NCBI GenBank assembly: GCA_003671275.1
Contig: QWPB01000160.1
Location: 1 to 54,823, forward strand
Source of the DNA: Planctomycetota bacterium
GTDB lineage: Bacteria; Planctomycetota; Planctomycetia; Planctomycetales; Planctomycetaceae
Length of the DNA stretch: 54,823 bases
Direction: 5' to 3'
This document shows, piece after piece, positions 50,896 through 54,823 of the stretch; the stretch's first letter is position 1; the number at the start of each line of letters is the position of its first letter. Made by a program: the position numbers and the translations under genes. The notes beneath the pieces are model-generated. The model worked only from the letters and a program-made list of their open reading frames with translations, had not been told where the DNA came from and searched no databases.

Positions 50896-53235
50896 ATGGA
50901 CTTGATCCGTAACTGGGGATGGAGAGCCGCCTGGCTGAGCGTGGGGCTGGCCTGTGCCTCGAATATGGCCTGGGCAGAGACTGTCGATCCGGAAACGCCC
51001 GAGATCGAAACCCCGGTCATCCCCAATCCAAACGCTCGATTCAAAGAACAGATCGGCGACGAAGAGCCCGTCCCCGCTGACCCCAAGGCTCCGACAACTC
51101 CGGAACACCTCGCCCGCCGTAAGGCGATGACCTGGTATCTGTCCGGACAGCTGCAATTGAGCCGCTCCGAAATCCAGCCGGAACGGGCCCAGACCGCCGA
51201 AGACAGTTTTCGCAAGGCCGTGGAGCTTGATCCCACGTTCATGCAGGCGCAAGAGATGCTTGTCAGCCTGTTAATCGGCAGGAATAAACTGGATGAAGCC
51301 AAGGCTGTCTCGTTCACTGCTGCGGAAAAGACCGAGGCCGGGTTTGACCTGATCCGCAAACTGGCGGGGCAGATGGCCCGGAATAATGCGGAGTCGGGCG
51401 CGACCCTGCTGGTGGACGCCCTTCAAATCAAAACGTTACCACCGCAATCGGTGATGTTCTATCAGATTCAGCGTGATCTGGGTTTGCTCTATCGACTCAG
51501 TGGCAAGAAGAAAGAGTCTGCGGAATCCTACCGGCTGGTGTTTGACGCTGTAACTAGGACCGAGCCCGCAGTCCTGACGCCCAAGCAGATCCAAACGATC
51601 CTTGTCGATCCGGGGGCCTTGTTCGAAGAAATGGGGCTGGTCTTCCTGGACTCCAAGCAGCCGGAGCTGGCCCTTGATGCATTTAACCGTGCCTCGGCGG
51701 CGCGCGGCGAGCAGACAGCCGCCCACAGTTACAATCTGGCTCTGGTTTTTCGCGAAACGGGCAAACCCGATGTGGCGCTCGTCGAACTCAATAAATATCT
51801 CGACGCCCAGTTGCAGAATAAGGGACGCTCCGCTTACCAGTTGCTGAAGGATCTGCTGTCCGATTTGAAGCAGGAATCCGAGCTGATTGGACGGCTGGAA
51901 GAGCTGCGGGGCAAAGACCGCCAGAACAGCAAACTGTCCTACTTCCTGGCGGAACAGTATGTCGCGACTCAACGGCTGACTGAGGCCGAGACGCTGATCC
52001 TGAACGGCCAGCCGGAACCGCGCGACCCCTATGCCATCGTGGGGTTGATCCCCGTCTATCGTGGATTGAGCAAGGCACCGCAGCTGCTCAAAGTTTCGAT
52101 GATGGCGATTGGTCTGTTCGAGTCATTGAGCGAGAACGGGCGGAATGCCTCAATGCGGGAACGCGACCCCGACATTAAGGAACTGGTGGAACGGTTTGAG
52201 CACGAGCAGGAAGCCCTGATCGGCGACTCGGCGGCCATGGATGGTCTGGTCTCGCATGGGCGCGACCTGATGAAGGGGGACGAGCCGAAAATTCAGTTTG
52301 TCGAAGCGTACGTCCTCGGCAAATTGACCGGTGAAGCGGAACGTGTTGAGGATGCCCACGATTTCTATCGACAGGCAATCTCGATGCAGAATGACCCGCC
52401 GTTTGATCTATATAGCGAATTGGGGCAAGTGTACCTCAATGCCGACCGCTACGACGAAGCTGTCGCCATCTATCAGGAAGCGGTCAACCACCCCTCGACA
52501 AGCCTCCAGCGGAACAAGTGGAGAGCCCTGTACCTGTTGTCCTATGCCTTGGAGTTCGGCGGGAAAACGGATGCGGCGCTGGAAGCGATTACAGAGTCCC
52601 GCAAAGCATCGACGGAAGAAGGGCTCGATGAATTCACCGGTGGCATCCTGCATGCTCAAATCGGCTGGATCCACTCCCATGCCCATCAGCACGACAAGGC
52701 CATCGCGGTCTATGAGGAAGTCCTGAAGAAATATCCCAAAGATGCCCGGACACTGGAGAACACTCGTTTTGCACTGTCGAACGTCTATGTGATGAAAGGC
52801 GAAATGGCCAAGGGAGAATCGGTTCTGGAAGAGGTTTTGAAGGCCAGTCCAGACAACGCTCAGGCCAATAACGACTTGGGTTACTTGTGGGTGGATCAGG
52901 GCAAGAACCTGGAGCAGGCCCTGGCCATGATCCAGAAGGCCCTCTCCCTCGAACCGGAAAACGCCGCTTATATCGATAGCCTTGGTTGGACTCTGTTCAA
53001 GCTGGGACGTACCGAAGAGGCCGTCAAAGAACTGGAACGGGCTTGTCAGATGAAGCGGGGTGATGACCCCACTCTCCACGACCACCTGGGTGACTGTTAC
53101 CAAAAGTTAGACCGTAAGGCTGATGCCCAGAAGACCTGGAAAAAGTCCCTGGAGCTTCTCGACAAGAAGAAGTCCAACGACGACAAGCTGCGAAAATCAC
53201 TGATCGAGAAACTGGGACAGCCTGTCGCGAAGTAG
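50896..53235 (+). CDS. Exported TPR-repeat protein
   Basis: A 779-aa protein: a signal peptide (about 1-27), a Pro/Glu-rich linker, then TPR repeats over nearly the whole length, clearest in the C-terminal third (DLYSELGQVYLNADRYDEAVAIYQEA, broken by degenerate units; AQANNDLGYLWVDQGKNLEQA; IDSLGWTLFKLGRTEEA). It resembles bacterial TPR proteins of the BamD/PilF-like scaffold type without a recognisable enzyme domain. AAGGAG nine bases upstream fixes ATG 50896. It is divergent from the PHP-type gene. Confidence 0.82.
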   Translation: MDLIRNWGWRAAWLSVGLACASNMAWAETVDPETPEIETPVIPNPNARFKEQIGDEEPVPADPKAPTTPEHLARRKAMTWYLSGQLQLSRSEIQPERAQTAEDSFRKAVELDPTFMQAQEMLVSLLIGRNKLDEAKAVSFTAAEKTEAGFDLIRKLAGQMARNNAESGATLLVDALQIKTLPPQSVMFYQIQRDLGLLYRLSGKKKESAESYRLVFDAVTRTEPAVLTPKQIQTILVDPGALFEEMGLVFLDSKQPELALDAFNRASAARGEQTAAHSYNLALVFRETGKPDVALVELNKYLDAQLQNKGRSAYQLLKDLLSDLKQESELIGRLEELRGKDRQNSKLSYFLAEQYVATQRLTEAETLILNGQPEPRDPYAIVGLIPVYRGLSKAPQLLKVSMMAIGLFESLSENGRNASMRERDPDIKELVERFEHEQEALIGDSAAMDGLVSHGRDLMKGDEPKIQFVEAYVLGKLTGEAERVEDAHDFYRQAISMQNDPPFDLYSELGQVYLNADRYDEAVAIYQEAVNHPSTSLQRNKWRALYLLSYALEFGGKTDAALEAITESRKASTEEGLDEFTGGILHAQIGWIHSHAHQHDKAIAVYEEVLKKYPKDARTLENTRFALSNVYVMKGEMAKGESVLEEVLKASPDNAQANNDLGYLWVDQGKNLEQALAMIQKALSLEPENAAYIDSLGWTLFKLGRTEEAVKELERACQMKRGDDPTLHDHLGDCYQKLDRKADAQKTWKKSLELLDKKKSNDDKLRKSLIEKLGQPVAK

Positions 53236-53556
53236 AAGAGACACCGTCCGGAGCCCGCCGCTTTGCCGGGGCACGTAAACGCGCGCTCCGGCAATGCGGT
53301 ATGTTTGTTGCGCAGATCGATGGCGACGGCTCAACGGTTGCTGGCGATCAAGGTGTGTTCGGCGATGGAATTGAAAGCATTTGAAGCCTGTTGAAAGATT
53401 TTGTTGTTTTGAAAATCGCTCTCAGATTCCCGCGATTCACCGGATCTGAACGCCCTGAATGGACGTATAATCAAGAGGCGGGAGCGACGATTCGAAGCTG
53501 CCCAGCGGGGGCAGCCCCCATCATCGCACCACATGTCCCTGAAATTGGGGAAGACC
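53236..53556. other. 321-base intergenic region
   Basis: It contains a 7-bp inverted repeat (CCGGAGC near 53249, GCTCCGG near 53286) after the TPR gene, an AT-rich stretch near 53380-53415 and a TATAAT at 53466-53471, 86 bases before the HPF-like start. No good -35 is placed for that -10. No gene seen. Confidence 0.45.
53466..53471 (+). promoter_or_regulatory. Candidate -10 element for the HPF-like gene
   Basis: A perfect TATAAT preceded by GACG. The nearest -35-like hexamer is poor, so a regulated or extended promoter is possible. Confidence 0.35.
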
Positions 53557-53880
53557 ATGAGGATGACGATTTGTGGCGTTAAGGTGTCTTTGACCGATGA
53601 GGTTCGTTCGCTGGTCGAGCGGCGTTTTCAATACGCCCTGGCCCGGTTTGAGCACCAGCTGGATTCCGTTCGCGTGACGCTGCGTGACCTGAATGGTCCG
53701 CGTCAGGGGATTGACCACGAGTGTCGGGTCATGGCCCATCTGAGAAACGGAAGCCAAGTGATCGTTCGAGAGGTGCAGACCAACACTCCGGCTGCGGCAT
53801 CGCTGGCGGCAGACCGGCTGGTCTACAGCATTGGCCGAGCGATCGACAAACGCCGCCGGTTCGAACACACCGTGCCCTAG
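53557..53880 (+). CDS. Ribosome hibernation factor HPF/RaiA-like protein
   Basis: A 107-aa short-form protein that resembles HPF/YfiA: MTICGVKVSLTDEVRSLVERRF fits the first strand and helix, DSVRVTLRDLNGPRQGIDHECRVMAH the central strands, and a final helix ADRLVYSIGRAIDKRRR is basic. Relatives bind the 30S decoding centre and silence ribosomes in stationary phase. It lacks the C-terminal dimerisation domain of long HPF. ATG 53557 fits the family start; ATG 53533 in frame is possible. It precedes the DinB-like gene, to which it may read through. Confidence 0.75.
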   Translation: MRMTICGVKVSLTDEVRSLVERRFQYALARFEHQLDSVRVTLRDLNGPRQGIDHECRVMAHLRNGSQVIVREVQTNTPAAASLAADRLVYSIGRAIDKRRRFEHTVP

Positions 53881-53928
53881 TTACGGGTGTTCGCAACTGT
53901 TGATTGTGTGGGAAGTCGTTCCGTGGTT

Positions 53929-53995
53929 CCTCCATCAAGAGTGGTGATCCGTTATAATGAGAGCATCGCGTGGATCAATACACTCTTGATGGAGG
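53929..53995 (+). promoter_or_regulatory. Perfect 15-bp inverted repeat around a promoter, hiding a ribosome site
   Basis: CCTCCATCAAGAGTG (53929-53943) is exactly complementary to CACTCTTGATGGAGG (53981-53995). Between the arms is TATAAT (53953-53958), a likely -10. The right arm includes GGAGG, the Shine-Dalgarno of the gene at 54005. RNA that begins upstream can fold and hide the site; RNA started at this promoter lacks the left arm and leaves it free. Regulation is inferred. Confidence 0.6.
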
Positions 53996-54004
53996 TCGGT
54001 GGTT

Positions 54005-54496
54005 ATGGATGCTCGAGGAGCCATTCGCTGCGGGTTGGAAATGGCTGAATTCATCAGCTTGGGGTATCTCGAAGACCTGTCCGAATCCGATCTGTTTCAT
54101 CGCCCGGCCAGTGGTGCAAATCACATCAACTGGCAGGTCGGGCATCTGATCGTGTCGGAACACGACATCATCGAGGGCTGTCTGCCGGGTTCATCGCCCG
54201 CCCTGCCTCCGGGGTTCGCGGAACGCTATGGAAAACTCACTTCCAGTAGCGACGACCGTTCTCAGTTCTGTAGCAAGAAGGAACTCCTTGTCGCCTATCG
54301 AACTCAGCGAGTCGCCACCCTCGCGGCGCTCGATAAGCTGAGTGATGCTGAACTCGACACAGTCTCGCCCGAACCAATCGGCAGCTATGCCCCCACGTGG
54401 GGGGCCGCGATCTCCATGCAAGGCAGCCATTGGCTGATGCATGCTGGTCAATGGGCGGTGATCCGTCGCCAGCTGGGACGTGCTCCTCTGTTCTAG
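54005..54496 (+). CDS. DinB-family protein
   Basis: A 163-aa four-helix protein of the DinB/YfiT-like superfamily. Metal-ligand histidines are placed as expected: NHINWQVGHLIVSEHD (His near the first helix) and SMQGSHWLMHAGQWAVIRRQLG, where HxxxHxGQ marks the family. Members include metal-dependent thiol-S-transferases; the substrate here is unknown. ATG 54005 is preferred to GTG 53999 because GGAGGT lies eight bases upstream. Its ribosome site is part of a long inverted repeat. Confidence 0.85.
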   Translation: MDARGAIRCGLEMAEFISLGYLEDLSESDLFHRPASGANHINWQVGHLIVSEHDIIEGCLPGSSPALPPGFAERYGKLTSSSDDRSQFCSKKELLVAYRTQRVATLAALDKLSDAELDTVSPEPIGSYAPTWGAAISMQGSHWLMHAGQWAVIRRQLGRAPLF

Positions 54497-54551
54497 AGCA
54501 GTTCAGATTTCGTGTTCAGCCAAGTAATGGAAATCTCAACTTCACTGATTA

Positions 54552-54594
54552 AACGCTAATCCCATGCAGGATTTTCCTGGATGGGATCAGCGTT
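54552..54594. terminator. Long hairpin between the DinB-like gene and tRNA-Arg
   Basis: Arms 54552-54571 and 54575-54594 pair over 20 positions with two mismatches around a 3-nt loop. There is no T-run. It lies between convergent transcripts and may terminate either, or be an intergenic repeat unit. Confidence 0.45.
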
Positions 54595-54731
54595 GGCTGC
54601 CACCCAACGCCGTCGACCGAAACTGGTGAACGGAGACGTGACACCTTTGCCTTTTCTCTCGATATCGTCGAAATCACAAGAAACGCAGGGCATGCCGACA
54701 ATTAAGAAAGAACGTGATCGATGGAGTCGAG

Positions 54732-54805
54732 TGCGCCCGGGTGGATTCGAACCACCGACCGACGGATTAGAAATCCGTTGCTCTATCCAGCTGAGCTACG
54801 GGCAC
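54732..54805 (-). tRNA. tRNA-Arg(TCT)
   Basis: Read on the minus strand, a 74-nt cloverleaf: acceptor GTGCCCG pairs with CGGGCGC (one G-T pair), D-arm GCTC..GAGC, anticodon stem ACGGA/TCCGT with loop TTTCTAA giving anticodon TCT (54769-54771), and T-arm GGTGG-TTCGAAT-CCACC. The discriminator is A (54732). CCA is not encoded. It decodes AGA and probably AGG. Confidence 0.93.
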
Positions 54806-54823
54806 GAGGGGTGACATTTCACT

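Noticed and set aside
54581-54814. 77-codon frame with a RPGGFEPPTDGLEIR-like ending
   Set aside because: That peptide is the well-known false translation across the antisense of a tRNA; the tRNA-Arg explains it.
1-54823. CRISPR array, prophage or insertion sequence
   Set aside because: No regularly spaced direct repeats, no transposase, integrase or phage structural gene was seen; the few repeats are short and intergenic.

Overview
This window reads as chromosomal DNA of a planctomycete, most like the Planctomycetaceae/Planctomycetales. The taxonomic call is inference from gene families: a DUF1501 protein with a Tat-like signal, an FGly sulfatase, a PVC-type membrane-bound dehydrogenase/cytochrome (propeller + PKD + CxxCH + CBM6-like), an ECF sigma factor translationally coupled to a Ser/Thr kinase, a second ECF sigma with a zinc-finger anti-sigma, large TPR proteins and a Flp/Tad pilus locus. 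Genes are dense, on both strands, moderately GC-rich, with no prophage, insertion sequence or CRISPR array seen.

Layout. 0-3.3 kb: an HTH-receiver regulator (-) and a coupled TadE/TadG-like pair (+). 3.3-12 kb (-): hisC, a CtpA-type S41 protease, a GT2 glycosyltransferase, a DUF374 acyltransferase, a DUF900 lipoprotein hydrolase and the PVC-type cytochrome. 12-16.2 kb: an AcuI/YhdH-type reductase (+), a C45 acyltransferase-like protein (-) and an aldonolactone-oxidase-type flavoprotein (-). 16.5-19.9 kb: two sigma-factor modules. 20.2 kb: MOSC protein. 21.1-26.8 kb (+): Flp pilin, a possible 32-aa peptide, prepilin peptidase, CpaB, secretin CpaC, a small unknown, CpaE. The motor genes (CpaF, TadB, TadC) are absent here. 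26.9-32.4 kb: a small HExxH membrane protein (-) and two exported TPR proteins (+). 32.5-43 kb: serA (-), DUF1501 (+), NADP-isocitrate dehydrogenase (+), a 1290-aa FHA/coiled-coil membrane protein (-), sulfatase (+). 43-47.6 kb: thioesterase and a ketosynthase-like protein lacking the catalytic Cys (-), two Hsp20 genes (+), trmL and a RidA-family gene (-), a small unknown (-). 47.8-54.8 kb: glcD-type oxidase and PHP-type protein (-), a TPR lipoprotein-like protein (+), a HPF-like ribosome factor (+), a DinB-like protein (+) and tRNA-Arg(TCT) (-).

The most interesting signals are small. A perfect 15-bp inverted repeat brackets a TATAAT and contains the ribosome-binding site of the DinB-like gene, so read-through RNA should hide that site while RNA from the local promoter should not. 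The first Hsp20 gene has its whole Shine-Dalgarno sequence paired in a weak U-rich hairpin, like an RNA thermometer. The ketosynthase has Glu for Cys and Asn for the second His. The CpaE P-loop has lost both lysines. The pilus locus has a strong hairpin in three successive gaps, one of them an apparent terminator right after the pilin. Short inverted repeats sharing sequence occur at distant intergenic places.

Starts were chosen by ATG plus Shine-Dalgarno, family N-terminus or signal peptide; where these disagree the entry says so. No searches or folding calculations were run; family names are recognised from motifs.
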